Origin: UBA11865 sp963749825
GTDB taxonomy: Bacteria; Chloroflexota; Anaerolineae; Promineifilales; Promineifilaceae
Length of the DNA: 64,000 nucleotides
NCBI GenBank assembly: GCA_963749825.1
Contig: CAVVOI010000022.1
Span: 7,568 to 71,567, forward strand
Direction: 5' to 3'
The translations under genes and the position numbers were made by a program. The notes beneath the pieces were generated by a model. It saw nothing but the letters and a program-made list of their open reading frames with translations, did no database searches and had not been told where the DNA came from. Below, in pieces: positions 51,923 to 60,621 of this stretch; the first letter of the stretch is position 1; every line of letters begins with the position of its first letter.

Positions 51923-52077
51923 TTATGCAGAGGCAGGGCGTAACGCTGCAAAATGAGAGACCCTAGTGTGCGCTCGTTTCTTGCCTGTAAACCAGGCATC
52001 CAGCCTGGCCAGATTGATCGCAGCCACGGTCAAGATATGTTGCAGGTGTGTCTTGACAATGCCATGACAATGCCCTC
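51923..52077 (-). pseudogene. IS1182-like transposase C-terminal fragment
   Basis: About 50 codons end a DDE transposase of the IS1182 kind: GIVKTHLQHILTVAAINLAR, then LDAWFTGKKRAHTRVSHFA and ALRPASA followed by TAA. The frame runs into the 3' end of the serine recombinase gene (stop 52078-52080), so everything upstream has been lost at that junction. It is a mobile-element scar. Confidence 0.6.
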
Positions 52078-53595
52078 CTAGCGATATAAGCATCGCTCGC
52101 GCTGAGCTCGAAGTGTAGCCAGTAACTGCGGCTCGTCTGGAATAAGGTAGTGGCCTGTTACTTCATGTCGAGTGGCGGGGAGCGTGCCATTGCGAATCCG
52201 AGTGTAGAGCCAGTTACGGTGGACGTCCAGTTCTTGAGCCAGGCCTAAGACCGTCCATTGACCATTGATCTTTGCTTGCGTTTTGAACTGCTCAGTCAAT
52301 GAAATCTGTCCTCGCGCTCGGCGAATCTCAGCCACCGTATGGCGCGTCACCTTGTCGCGACGGGCGGAACGAAACCCTTCAGCCGTTAGGCGTTCGGCGA
52401 TTTCTCTGTCCCGATACCCCTCTTGACCCAAGGCCAGTATTTGTTCGACGAATTGCTCGTAATTACTCATGTCCTCTTGACGCAGGATCGGCGGATACAC
52501 TTTCAGGATTGTGAACGCCCCACTCACCCAGACAACTTTGGCTTCAACAGTATCCGGGAGCGGCCGGGTAAGAATCACATGCCGGATGAGCGTGCGCAAA
52601 AGCTCCTTCTGCTGCGCAGGAGACAGTTGTCCATCTGCCCACATCTGCGGCAGAGAACGTCCCAAGTCACGCAGCCGGCTCTTCGTCTCCGGTGTCAATT
52701 GAGGGGGTGATTGACTGGCAAACTGGTCTGCCAGGTTACGGGCTTCCACCACCGCCTGCAAGGCCAGTTCCCAGCGCCGTTCCAATTCAGCCGCGACAAG
52801 GCGATTATCAGGGTCCACCGCCTGATATTGGCGCTGTGCCAGCTGTGCTTCATATTCTGCCCGCATAACCTGGTCGGCATGTTGCTGTGCCAGGTGAGCA
52901 TGGTCACGCTCTTGAGCGGCCAGAATCTCGTCCAACAAATCCAGCTCGGCTGGAGCCAGAGCTGCAAAGAATGCCTCTACAACTACCTGCTCAAGAGAAG
53001 CGCCGTCCACATGGAGACAAGTGGCTGCCCCATAATTGGCGGCCAGGGCCGTACAGGTGTAACGTTGTTGTGGTTTATAGGCCACGCGCATCTGATAGCC
53101 ACAACGGCCACAGACGACCATGCCAGCTAATATGGCAGCTCCCTGGCGGGGTGCACCACGTGCGCGACGAGCAAATGTGCTGGCATTGTCAGCCAGTCGG
53201 GCTTGGTTGGCCATAAACTGCTCCCAACTAATATAGGAAGGATACACGTTTTGGTGGATCGCTGTCCACTCTTCCATGCGACAACGCACGGTCCGCGGTT
53301 GACCGGGACGACTGTCCGGGTTTCGACGGCGACGACCATAAACAAAGGCGCCGGCATAAGCTGGATTATGCAGCACTTCAATCAGCGCTGCCTGGGTGGG
53401 TTTGCGCCATAGCACTTGGCCGGCATGCAATCCGCCGCGCTGGCGGCGTGGTAGCAGAATCCCTTCATCACGAAACCAGCGTAACACCTTCTGACAACTA
53501 CCAAGCGCTGCAAATCGCTCAAATATAAGGTCAAAAGTGCGTTGAATCTGCAGGTCTGGATCTTTGACCACTCGGCCATCGGTCAAGCGAAGCAA
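52078..53595 (-). pseudogene. Large serine recombinase lacking its catalytic domain
   Basis: The 505 codons contain the Recombinase domain (GRVVKDPDLQIQRTFDLIFE, VLHNPAYAGAFVYGRRRR), zinc ribbon (AGMVVCGRCGYQMRV, TCLHVDGASLE), coiled coil (about 230-310) and a C-terminal HTH/excisionase-like tail (WTVLGLAQELDVHRNWLY). The N-terminal 150-residue resolvase domain with the catalytic Ser is missing: the frame opens at LLRLTDGR, normally the linker after that domain. The IS21 element begins within 25 bp upstream, so its insertion, with deletion, probably removed the 5' part. No recombinase activity is expected. Confidence 0.8.
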
Positions 53596-53615
53596 ACCGG
53601 TTGCATAATCCGGAC

Positions 53616-53718
53616 CATGCCGATCACTGATTCTGGTGCATGCCGATCACTGATTCTGGCCATGCCGATCACTGATTCTGGCCATGCCGATCACTGATTC
53701 TGGCCATGCCGATCAAAG
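53616..53718. repeat. Left-end 22-bp direct repeats of the IS21 element
   Basis: CATGCCGATCACTGATTCTGG repeats at 53616, 53639, 53661 and 53683, with a partial fifth unit (CATGCCGATCA) at 53705; spacing is 22-23 bp. Multiple direct repeats at each terminus are the IstA-binding sites of IS21 elements. It is not CRISPR, because there are no spacers. Confidence 0.85.
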
Positions 53719-53790
53719 TCTCGGAGACGACGCTGGATAATCGAAAACAAATAGGGCATCCTCTTCTCGAATACAAAAAAGGAGGAAAGG

Positions 53791-55323
53791 ATGTCCCAAA
53801 AGAGGTTATCCATGCGAAAAATAGAAGAAGTACTACGCTTGAAATATGAGGTGGGGCTGACGCACCGGGCCATCGCCCAGAGCTGTTCAATCTCGCCCAG
53901 CACGGTCAGCGAATACGTGACCCACGCCAAAGCAGCTGGTTTGAGCTGGCCGTTACCAGAGGGGCTCAGTGCCGAGGTCCTGGAGGAGCTGCTGTATCCA
54001 CCGCGGGGACCCGCTTCCGGGGCCAAGACCCCCCAACCGGATTGGGCGGCGGTGCACAGAGAGCTGAGCCGTAAGAGCGTGACGCTGAGCTTGCTGTGGG
54101 TCGAGTACCGGCAAGACCATCCCCAAGGTTATAGCTATAGCCAGTTCTGCTATCACTACCGGCAATGGGCCCAACAGCTCAATCCCATGATGCGCCAAAA
54201 ACATAAGGCCGGAGAGAAGTTGTTTATCGATTATGCGGGTCAGAAGGCATCGGTGGTAGACCCAGAAACGGGCGAGGTCTGGCAGGCGGAGATCTTTGTG
54301 GCCGTCCTGGGAGCCAGCAACTACACCTATGTCGAAGCGCACCGGTCCCAGAGCCTGCCCAATTGGATCGGGGCTCATGTGCGAGCGCTGGCCTTCCTGG
54401 GTGGCACACCTGAGGTCCTGGTGCCCGACAACCTCAAAGCAGGGGTGAAGAGCCCCCACCGCTACGAGCCAGATATCAATCCCACGTACCAAGATTTTGC
54501 TCAGTATTATGGTCTGGCCGTGGTGCCGGCTCGCAGCCGAAAACCGAAGGATAAGGCCAAAGTGGAAGTGGCGGTACAGGTGGTCGAACGATGGATACTG
54601 GCCCGGCTGCGGGACCAGACCTTTTTCAGCCTGGCCGAGTTGAATAAGGCCATCCGGGCCTTACTGGATGAACTCAATGACCGGCCGATGCGCCATCTGG
54701 GTCAATCGCGACGGGAATTGTTTGAGAGGCTGGACCAGCCGGCCTTGTCTCCCCTACCGACCAGGCCCTACGAGTTCGCCTATTGGAAAAAAGCGCGGGT
54801 GCACATCGACTATCATGTGGCCTTCGACAAGCACTTCTACAGCGTGCCCCATACCTTGAAGGGCAAGGAAGTCATGGTCCGGGCCACCGAAAAAACGGTT
54901 GAAATCTTCTACCAACGAACCCGGCAGGCTTCGCACCCCCGTTCCCAGGCCAAAGGCCGTTATTCCACGCAACGTGCCCATATGCCCCTGGCTCATCAAA
55001 AGCTCAGTGACTGGTCACCCGAACGATTTCACCGCTGGGCCCAGGAAATTGGCCCACACACCAGCCAACTCATCGCCGCTATGTTGGAGAGCCGGCGCCA
55101 TCCCCAGCAGGCTTACCGCTCCTGCCTGGGCATTCTCGGGCTGGGCAAACGGTACACCAACGAGCGCTTGGAGGCCGCCTGTCGCCGGGCCCTGCCGGCT
55201 GGTATCCGCTCTTATAAGGGCATCCACAACATTCTCAAGAACAAACTTGACCAGCTGGAAGCCGACGCCCCCCCAGGGGCACCGATGCCTACCCATGCCC
55301 AAATTCGGGGCGAAAGCTACTAG
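53791..55323 (+). CDS. istA: IS21 transposase IstA
   Basis: The 510-residue transposase has an N-terminal helix-turn-helix (KIEEVLRLKYEVGLTHRAIA, SPSTVSEYVTHAKAAG), then a DDE integrase core: FIDYAGQKASV (first Asp), VLVPDNLKAGV (second Asp) and KDKAKVEVAVQVVERWIL (Glu). The C-terminal DNA-binding part is complete to about HAQIRGESY. AAGGAGG lies 9 bases before ATG 53791. The frame stays open beyond its TAG (55321-55323) into a captured foreign sequence. It works with IstB to move the element. Confidence 0.93.
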   Translation: MSQKRLSMRKIEEVLRLKYEVGLTHRAIAQSCSISPSTVSEYVTHAKAAGLSWPLPEGLSAEVLEELLYPPRGPASGAKTPQPDWAAVHRELSRKSVTLSLLWVEYRQDHPQGYSYSQFCYHYRQWAQQLNPMMRQKHKAGEKLFIDYAGQKASVVDPETGEVWQAEIFVAVLGASNYTYVEAHRSQSLPNWIGAHVRALAFLGGTPEVLVPDNLKAGVKSPHRYEPDINPTYQDFAQYYGLAVVPARSRKPKDKAKVEVAVQVVERWILARLRDQTFFSLAELNKAIRALLDELNDRPMRHLGQSRRELFERLDQPALSPLPTRPYEFAYWKKARVHIDYHVAFDKHFYSVPHTLKGKEVMVRATEKTVEIFYQRTRQASHPRSQAKGRYSTQRAHMPLAHQKLSDWSPERFHRWAQEIGPHTSQLIAAMLESRRHPQQAYRSCLGILGLGKRYTNERLEAACRRALPAGIRSYKGIHNILKNKLDQLEADAPPGAPMPTHAQIRGESY

Positions 55324-55840
55324 GACTGGCAGTTGTTGGATGTTGATATGAGTGGCTTGCCTGCTGGAGGCCAGGGTGAAGGCGTCGAAAAAGGGTATTT
55401 TGCCAAGCAAAAGAACAAACGTGGGCGGCAATTGGGGCGCGTCTATGCCACACTGTACGATGAAATCGTCAGCGAACGCCTGTATCGGGGCAAAACCCAA
55501 CTCAATCGCAGCCTGGTGGACTTGGTTACCAAAGCGGAAACCATCTTGAATCTCAATCCCGGTTTCCGCAAGCGAACCATCCTGCGTATTGATGGCGGTG
55601 GTGGTAATGATGCGGATATCAACTGGCTGTTGGAGCGGGGCTATAAATTGTTGGTCAAAGTAACCCACTGGAAGCGGGTCGAGAAACTGGTCGCGACGGT
55701 CGCTATCTGGGAAACCGACCCCAAAGACCCACGACGGCAGGCTGGGTGGGTGCAAGCCCCCTTTGCTTATGACCAGCCCACACGACAACTGGCCGTTCGC
55801 TGCCAGGGAAAGAAAGGAAAGTGGCTAATTAAGGAGACTT
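55324..55840 (+). pseudogene. IS1380-like DDE transposase fragment inside the IS21 element
   Basis: In the same frame as istA, right after its stop, about 165 codons encode the middle of another transposase: LLDVDMSGLPAGGQGEGVEK, LNRSLVDLVTKAETILN, ILRIDGGGGNDADINWLLE (DDE Asp region) and TRQLAVRCQGKKGKW. Neither start nor end of that protein is present: the 3' side fades at about 55825, just before the istB ribosome binding site. It looks captured by IS21, perhaps by deletion between nested elements. Confidence 0.72.
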
Positions 55841-55843
55841 TCC

Positions 55844-56596
55844 ATGCTTACCCAACCTTTACTCGACAAACTGACCCAACTCGGCCTTTCCGGTTTCCGA
55901 ACTTCGCTCCAAGAGCAGCTGCAAAGCCCCCACTATGCCGACTTGCCCTTCGAAGAGCGGCTGGGCTTGCTGGTGGATATCGAGGTCACCCGCCGGGCCA
56001 ACAATCGCCTCAAGCGTCGTCTTCAAGCGGCCAAATTCCCCCTGCCAGCCACGATGGAAGACCTCGACCTGTCGGCTAAACGCGGCCTCAATCGAGCCCA
56101 GGTCCTCCAGCTGGCCCAAAGCGAGTGGGTCAGCCGCCATCTCAATATGCTGGTCCTCGGCGCCACGGGGACGGGAAAAACTTTTTTAGCTTGTTCCTTG
56201 GGCCGGGCAGCCTGTGAGACCGAATTCAATGTGCGTTACCAGCGCACCTCTCGCCTGCTGCACTCCCTCGAGCTGGCCCGCGCTGATGGTTCCTATCCTC
56301 AACTGCTGTCCAAGCTGGCTCGTACCCATTTGCTCATCTTCGATGACTGGCTCAGAGACCCTCTGTCCACCACCCAGGCCAGAGACTTGCTCGAAATCCT
56401 TGACGACCGCTACGGTCGCCAGGCCACCATGGTCGTTTCCCAGATCCCCGTAACAGCTTGGCACGCTCGGATCCCGGACCCCACTTTATCCGACGCCATT
56501 TTAGACCGTCTGATACATAATGCCTATCGCCTAGAATTACATGAAGGAGAATCGATGAGAAAAGTGCATTCGCCATTGACGTCAAGACAGATCTAA
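55844..56596 (+). CDS. istB: IS21 ATPase IstB
   Basis: The 250-residue AAA+ ATPase helps IstA choose targets. An N-terminal helical part (LLDKLTQLGLSGFRTSLQEQ) is followed by Walker A LGATGTGKT (residues about 104-112), Walker B HLLIFDDWLR and sensor region MVVSQIPVTAWH. The C-terminus with DRLIHNAYRLELHEGESMRK is typical. AAGGAG lies before ATG 55844. It is complete and lies 5' of the right terminal repeats by about 40 bp. Confidence 0.93.
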   Translation: MLTQPLLDKLTQLGLSGFRTSLQEQLQSPHYADLPFEERLGLLVDIEVTRRANNRLKRRLQAAKFPLPATMEDLDLSAKRGLNRAQVLQLAQSEWVSRHLNMLVLGATGTGKTFLACSLGRAACETEFNVRYQRTSRLLHSLELARADGSYPQLLSKLARTHLLIFDDWLRDPLSTTQARDLLEILDDRYGRQATMVVSQIPVTAWHARIPDPTLSDAILDRLIHNAYRLELHEGESMRKVHSPLTSRQI

Positions 56597-56633
56597 CGGT
56601 ATGATTTTGTTTCCAGTGTCGTCTACCTTCAGG

Positions 56634-56700
56634 CTGATCGCCATGAACCGGATTACCTGATCGCCATGAACCGGAATGGGTGATCGTTTTGGCCGGAATC
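56634..56700. repeat. Right-end repeats of the IS21 element
   Basis: CTGATCGCCATGAACCGGA occurs at 56634 and 56657 (23-bp spacing), with a decayed third unit near 56680 (TGATCGTTTTGGCCGGA). Reversed, the core CATGGCGATCA matches the left-end unit core CATGCCGATCA. Confidence 0.78.
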
Positions 56701-56710
56701 CGCAACACGG

Positions 56711-56857
56711 ATGCAACAGACACATCAAGCTCAAGTTGTGGCCACTCTCAACAACTTTGTTATTGCGATGGTAACCTGTCTTGGTTTTTCCAATTTAGCA
56801 TCAGCCCGGCGTTTTTTCCAGGCGAAATTCGATGCACTCATTTTTTCCGCTTCGTAG
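56711..56857 (+). pseudogene. C-terminal fragment of a DDE transposase
   Basis: A plus-strand frame of 48 codons reads MQQTHQAQVVATLNNFVIAM and SNLASARRFFQAKFDALIF, then TAG. The pattern of a short helix, alternating hydrophobic segment, then ARRFF resembles the end of ISAs1/IS4-like transposases. Its 5' part is missing exactly where the IS21 right end lies. It is probably part of a disrupted element. Confidence 0.45.
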
Positions 56858-56894
56858 CTACTTTGGTAAAAGCCTGACAATTATTCAGAGGCAA

Positions 56895-56933
56895 TTGACA
56901 ATGCCTAACGACTTGTGATAAGATGTTATAACA
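56895..56933 (+). promoter_or_regulatory. Sigma70-type promoter with overlapping palindromic operator
   Basis: TTGACA (56895-56900) and TAAGAT (56919-56924) are separated by 18 bp. A perfect 10-bp palindrome TGTTATAACA (56924-56933) overlaps the end of the -10 box. It lies 40 bp before the GntR gene. It probably drives this operon under autorepression by that GntR protein; a second candidate site is the GGTNNTTAC-like repeat at 56934-56954. Confidence 0.6.
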
Positions 56934-56973
56934 GGTCATTACGGGTGGTAACCTATCATATCAAGGTCGGTAT

Positions 56974-57732
56974 ATGGAAGATACTTTTTCAGGTGCCCTT
57001 CCTCTTTATCAACGTGTCAGGAATTACCTCGAAGATTTGATTCTCGAGGGTCAATTTGAACCTGGTGACCAGCTCCCCTCTGAAAAAGATCTGCAAAACC
57101 AATTTGGCGTTAGCCGAATTACAGTTCGCCGAGCGCTTCAGGATTTATCAAATGAAGGAAAGATCCAAAGGGTAGCCGGGAAGGGTAGCTTTGTCCTCAA
57201 ACCGAAAATTGAACCGCTGACAGCATTGACAAGCTTCAGCGAAAACATGATTGCCCAGGGTTACAAACCATCTTATCAGAATGCTGAAATCTCGATAATT
57301 ACACCTAGTTCGAAGATCAAGGAAATCCTCAATCTCCAGGAAGGGGAGCTAGTAGTCTATTTGGCGAGAGAAATGCTCGCCGATGGCTTTCCAATGGCTC
57401 TGCAGGAAGCGTATTTTTCCGAGCGTATTTATTCCCGCCAACCCTCATTATTCGCGCCAGAAATTCTCAATAATATATCATTTTACAAGGTGCTTGAGAT
57501 AGAGTTGGGGATCCATCTAAATCGAGCTGAAGAATCTGTTGATGCTGCACCGGCGCGAGGAGACGAGGCCCCAAAACTCAACATCAATGTAGGTGATGTC
57601 GTCTTGATAATTAATAGAACGACCTTTGATATCGATGATCGGCCTATTGAGTATGTGAAACTTGTATTCCCGGCGGAGAGATATCGCTACAAGGTAGAGT
57701 TGTTCCGACCTTCAAAGACGGATAACACATAG
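56974..57732 (+). CDS. GntR-family (HutC-type) regulator with UTRA domain
   Basis: The 252-residue regulator has a winged helix (residues about 8-80; LPLYQRVRNYLEDLILEGQF, PSEKDLQNQFGVSRITVRRAL, VAGKGSFV) and a C-terminal UTRA effector domain (about 95-245; LTSFSENMIAQGYKPS, VYLAREMLADGFPMALQEAY, INRTTFDIDDRPIEYVK). By family it is a repressor released by a sugar phosphate or similar ligand. It is first in the operon, with a palindrome at its own promoter. The sequence that follows is a sugar ABC system, which fits local control. Confidence 0.93.
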   Translation: MEDTFSGALPLYQRVRNYLEDLILEGQFEPGDQLPSEKDLQNQFGVSRITVRRALQDLSNEGKIQRVAGKGSFVLKPKIEPLTALTSFSENMIAQGYKPSYQNAEISIITPSSKIKEILNLQEGELVVYLAREMLADGFPMALQEAYFSERIYSRQPSLFAPEILNNISFYKVLEIELGIHLNRAEESVDAAPARGDEAPKLNINVGDVVLIINRTTFDIDDRPIEYVKLVFPAERYRYKVELFRPSKTDNT

Positions 57733-57821
57733 CGAACGAAAGGAGGAGAACATAAGAGAATTCAGGAATAGTAATTGCACGAAACAATAACGGATGAATA
57801 TATTACGGAGGATGAAGAATA

Positions 57822-58964
57822 ATGAATCGCAAGAAAATACCTGTTTTGATAATGTTTTTGAGCATAGCAATGCTCCTCATATTGAGCTTTGCACTTGCCG
57901 GTTGCGGATCAGAGCCTGAGGGACATGCGGCTGATGAGGTGTGGCCCATAAGTGATATGACCACAACTGAGCTGTTGGCCTTCTACGATGAAGTTTTGCC
58001 ATTTACCGACGAACTACCTCTGCCTGAGGGATCTGTTGGTGATGACGAAATTGTCATTGGCTTCTCACAAACTGGGTTTAATCATCCTTGGCGAGTTGAA
58101 ATGATAAAAAGCGCACAAGCTGAGGTAGCCCGCCATCCAAATGTTTCGCTGGTCGTCACAGATGGAAATGTTGACATTGCAAAGCAAAATAACGATGTGC
58201 AAGATCTCCTTGCCCAGGGTGTGGATGCAATTGTCATGAGCCCGGTTGAATCGGCCGGTCTGGTTCCGGCAGGCAATGCGGTCATGGAGGCTGGAATTCC
58301 TTTAGTTCTTCTCGATCGTGATATTCCGTCGGAAAAGACGCTCTTCATCGGGCAAAGCAACATAACGATGGCTGAAGCAGTTGGTCAGGTCATGGTGGAC
58401 ATGTTGAATGGTGAAGGTAAAGTTCTGGAGATTACCGGATTAATCGGATCTTCCCCGGCAATCGATCGCCAAAAGGGCATGTATGAAGCCATTGAAGCGT
58501 ATCCAGGTATTGAGGTCATTGCCACCTGCGATGGTGAATGGATCCGCGATCCGGCAGTGAAGTGCATGGAAGATTGGCTGGTCGCCTTCGACGACATCGA
58601 TGCTGTGTTCAGCCATGCCGAAGAGTCTTCATGGGGCGCACAATTCGCTATTGCTCGAGCAAACCGTTGTGGTGATGGGATTATGCACTTCACCCATGAT
58701 GCGTCCAATGCGGGATTCCGATCTGTCGAGGATGGTATGTTTGCGGCCGATGGTAACTACACCCCCTTCATCGGCGACATTGGCGTACGAGCTGCACTCA
58801 TGGCATTGATGGGCGATGAGATTCCAGACAAAGAGCCATATGAATTTGAAGGTTGGTTATATCGTCTCCCAGATCTTCCGGCGGCAACAGGCGAAAATGT
58901 TGCTGACTGGCTGGGTCGTGGTTGGGGAGACTTTGACCCACCGAATGATCCATGTGCCGAGTAG
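57822..58964 (+). CDS. Sugar ABC-transporter substrate-binding lipoprotein (Peripla_BP_4 type)
   Basis: The 380-residue lipoprotein has signal peptide with lipobox LAGC (C28), then an N-terminal extension (WPISDMTTTELLAFYDEVLP), followed by the RbsB/LacI-type fold (about 70-360). Motifs: IVIGFSQTGFNHPWRVEMIKS, AIVMSPVESAGLVPAGN and IDAVFSHAEESSWGAQFAIA. Aromatic and acidic residues near the first lobe suit a sugar or nucleoside. GGAGG lies 10 bases before ATG 57822. A hairpin (59028-59059) before the next gene would lower downstream expression. Confidence 0.9.
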   Translation: MNRKKIPVLIMFLSIAMLLILSFALAGCGSEPEGHAADEVWPISDMTTTELLAFYDEVLPFTDELPLPEGSVGDDEIVIGFSQTGFNHPWRVEMIKSAQAEVARHPNVSLVVTDGNVDIAKQNNDVQDLLAQGVDAIVMSPVESAGLVPAGNAVMEAGIPLVLLDRDIPSEKTLFIGQSNITMAEAVGQVMVDMLNGEGKVLEITGLIGSSPAIDRQKGMYEAIEAYPGIEVIATCDGEWIRDPAVKCMEDWLVAFDDIDAVFSHAEESSWGAQFAIARANRCGDGIMHFTHDASNAGFRSVEDGMFAADGNYTPFIGDIGVRAALMALMGDEIPDKEPYEFEGWLYRLPDLPAATGENVADWLGRGWGDFDPPNDPCAE

Positions 58965-59027
58965 GTGTGAAATTTTTGAAGGGATACTGACTGATCCTTT
59001 TGTATCCCAGTATCTTTTTCTGTGAGA

Positions 59028-59059
59028 GGGGCGTCTTTGTGACAGATCAAAGATGCCCC
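59028..59059 (+). promoter_or_regulatory. Hairpin between binding-protein and ATPase genes
   Basis: GGGGCGTCTTTG (59028-59039) pairs with CAAAGATGCCCC (59048-59059; one G-T pair) around an 8-nt loop. No T-run follows, so it is more likely an mRNA-stability or attenuation hairpin that raises the binding protein relative to the ATPase, a common pattern. Confidence 0.55.
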
Positions 59060-59112
59060 GCTTATTATTGGAACGGCTCTAATCCCCATAATACACAATA
59101 AGGTATTTGAGT

Positions 59113-60621
59113 ATGGAAGAAATTCCAATGCTTGAGATGAAAGGCATAACCAAGCGCTTCCCAGGAGTTCTTGCCCTTGACAACGTCGACTTTTCTGCCA
59201 ATGGGGGTGAAGTTCACGCTCTTGTTGGCGAAAACGGTGCAGGAAAATCCACATTAATGAAAATCCTTGGAGGTGCCTATCAGGCAGACGAAGGCGTTGT
59301 CCTGCTTAACGGTGAGAGAATTAACATCCAAAACCCGAAAGATGGCATTGATGCCGGGATCAACGTCGTTTATCAAGAACTCGTATTGGCTCCCCATCTT
59401 TCAGCCGCCGAAAATATTATGATGGGACAACAGCCACGAAGGGGAAAGTTGTCCGTTGACTGGAGCCAAACATTTGCTCGTTCCCAAGAGGTCTTAGAAC
59501 AAATTGGTATAGAACTAGATATCCGTAAGAAGGTTAAGGACCTGAGCGTCGTCCAGCAACAAATTGTCGAGATTGCCCGGGCGCTTCAACGCCAATCACG
59601 CATCTTGGTTCTCGATGAACCCTCTGCCGTTTTGGGCAAGCACGATATCGAACTGCTCTATGCAGTCATCAATCGATTGAAAGCGCGTGGAATTTCTATC
59701 ATATACATATCGCATCGTCTCGAAGAGATATTTCTTATTTCGGATAAGGTAACTGTGCTCAAAGATGGCAGGGTTGTCGATACAAATCAGACGGCGGAAT
59801 TGACCGAGGAGGACCTGGTTCAATTAATGATCGGGCATGAAATTGAAGACGTCTTCCGGAGAAGTAGTCGACAATTCGGGAACGAAACCTTGAGAGTGGT
59901 CGGTTTGAGTCGCCAAGGAAAATTTGAGGATATCAACTTCACAGTTCACGAAGGAGAGATTTTAGGAATTGCCGGACTTGTGGGTTCCGGTCGAACTGAT
60001 GTTGCCAGAGTCGTAGCAGGTGTAGAAAAACCAAACAGCGGCTCTATTTATATATATGGCAAGGAAGTTAATCTTAAATCCTCGAGTGAGGCTTTGGGCT
60101 ATGGCATTGGTCTACTTCCGGAAGATCGAAATAAACAGGGATTATTTCTAAAACGACCAATCTTTGAGAATGTCACCATTTCAAGCTTGTTTCAGTATAC
60201 ACGAATGGGGACCATCAACCTATCCCAAGAAAACAAACAAGTTCAAGCGCTTGCGAATGATATTGGTATTAGCTCAACAGGAATTGATCAATCGGTTAGA
60301 AATTTGAGTGGTGGAAACCGTCAAAAAGTGGTTCTAGCTCGGTGGCTGGGGGCTCAAAGCAAATTACTCATCTTCGATGAGCCCACCCGAGGAGTCGACG
60401 TGGGAGCAAAGGTAGAGATCTACCGTCTGATGAATGAGCTCGCCGCCAAGGGCGTAGCCATCATCATGGTTTCTTCAGAGATACAGGAAATATTAGGCAT
60501 GGCAGACAATATCATTGTTCTGTGGCGGGGAACAATCGCAGCCCAATTCACCAAAGAAGAAGCGACAAGAGAAAAACTTCTGCAAGCAGCCCTTATTGGA
60601 GCAAATAACAATGGGAAGTGA
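59113..60621 (+). CDS. Sugar ABC transporter ATP-binding protein, two ATPase domains (RbsA/MglA-like)
   Basis: The 502-residue ATPase has two ABC modules. Module 1: Walker A GENGAGKST, Q-loop VYQELVL, signature LSVVQQQ, Walker B VLDEPSAVLG, with H-loop in SHRLEE. Module 2: degenerate Walker A region GLVGSGRTDVAR, LSGGNRQKVVLARWL signature and DEPTRGVDVGAK. This is the RbsA/XylG/MglA layout. ATG 59113 lies after AAGG; a TTG at 59107 is less likely. It overlaps the permease gene by 11 bases. Confidence 0.93.
   Translation: MEEIPMLEMKGITKRFPGVLALDNVDFSANGGEVHALVGENGAGKSTLMKILGGAYQADEGVVLLNGERINIQNPKDGIDAGINVVYQELVLAPHLSAAENIMMGQQPRRGKLSVDWSQTFARSQEVLEQIGIELDIRKKVKDLSVVQQQIVEIARALQRQSRILVLDEPSAVLGKHDIELLYAVINRLKARGISIIYISHRLEEIFLISDKVTVLKDGRVVDTNQTAELTEEDLVQLMIGHEIEDVFRRSSRQFGNETLRVVGLSRQGKFEDINFTVHEGEILGIAGLVGSGRTDVARVVAGVEKPNSGSIYIYGKEVNLKSSSEALGYGIGLLPEDRNKQGLFLKRPIFENVTISSLFQYTRMGTINLSQENKQVQALANDIGISSTGIDQSVRNLSGGNRQKVVLARWLGAQSKLLIFDEPTRGVDVGAKVEIYRLMNELAAKGVAIIMVSSEIQEILGMADNIIVLWRGTIAAQFTKEEATREKLLQAALIGANNNGK

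Larger units (their letters stand above)
53616..56703 (+). mobile_element. IS21-family element with an internal foreign transposase piece
   Basis: istA (53791-55323) and istB (55844-56596) lie between terminal repeat arrays at 53616-53718 and 56634-56700. The core CATGSCGATCA is in inverted orientation at the right. The usual istA-istB gap of a few bases is here 520 bp and holds a truncated second transposase. Exact ends and target duplication could not be fixed. Confidence 0.85.

Noticed and set aside
53616..53718. Regular direct repeats that resemble a CRISPR array
   Set aside because: Units are contiguous with no spacers, are adjacent to istA, and the core recurs inverted at the other end of the IS21 element, so they are transposase-binding repeats.
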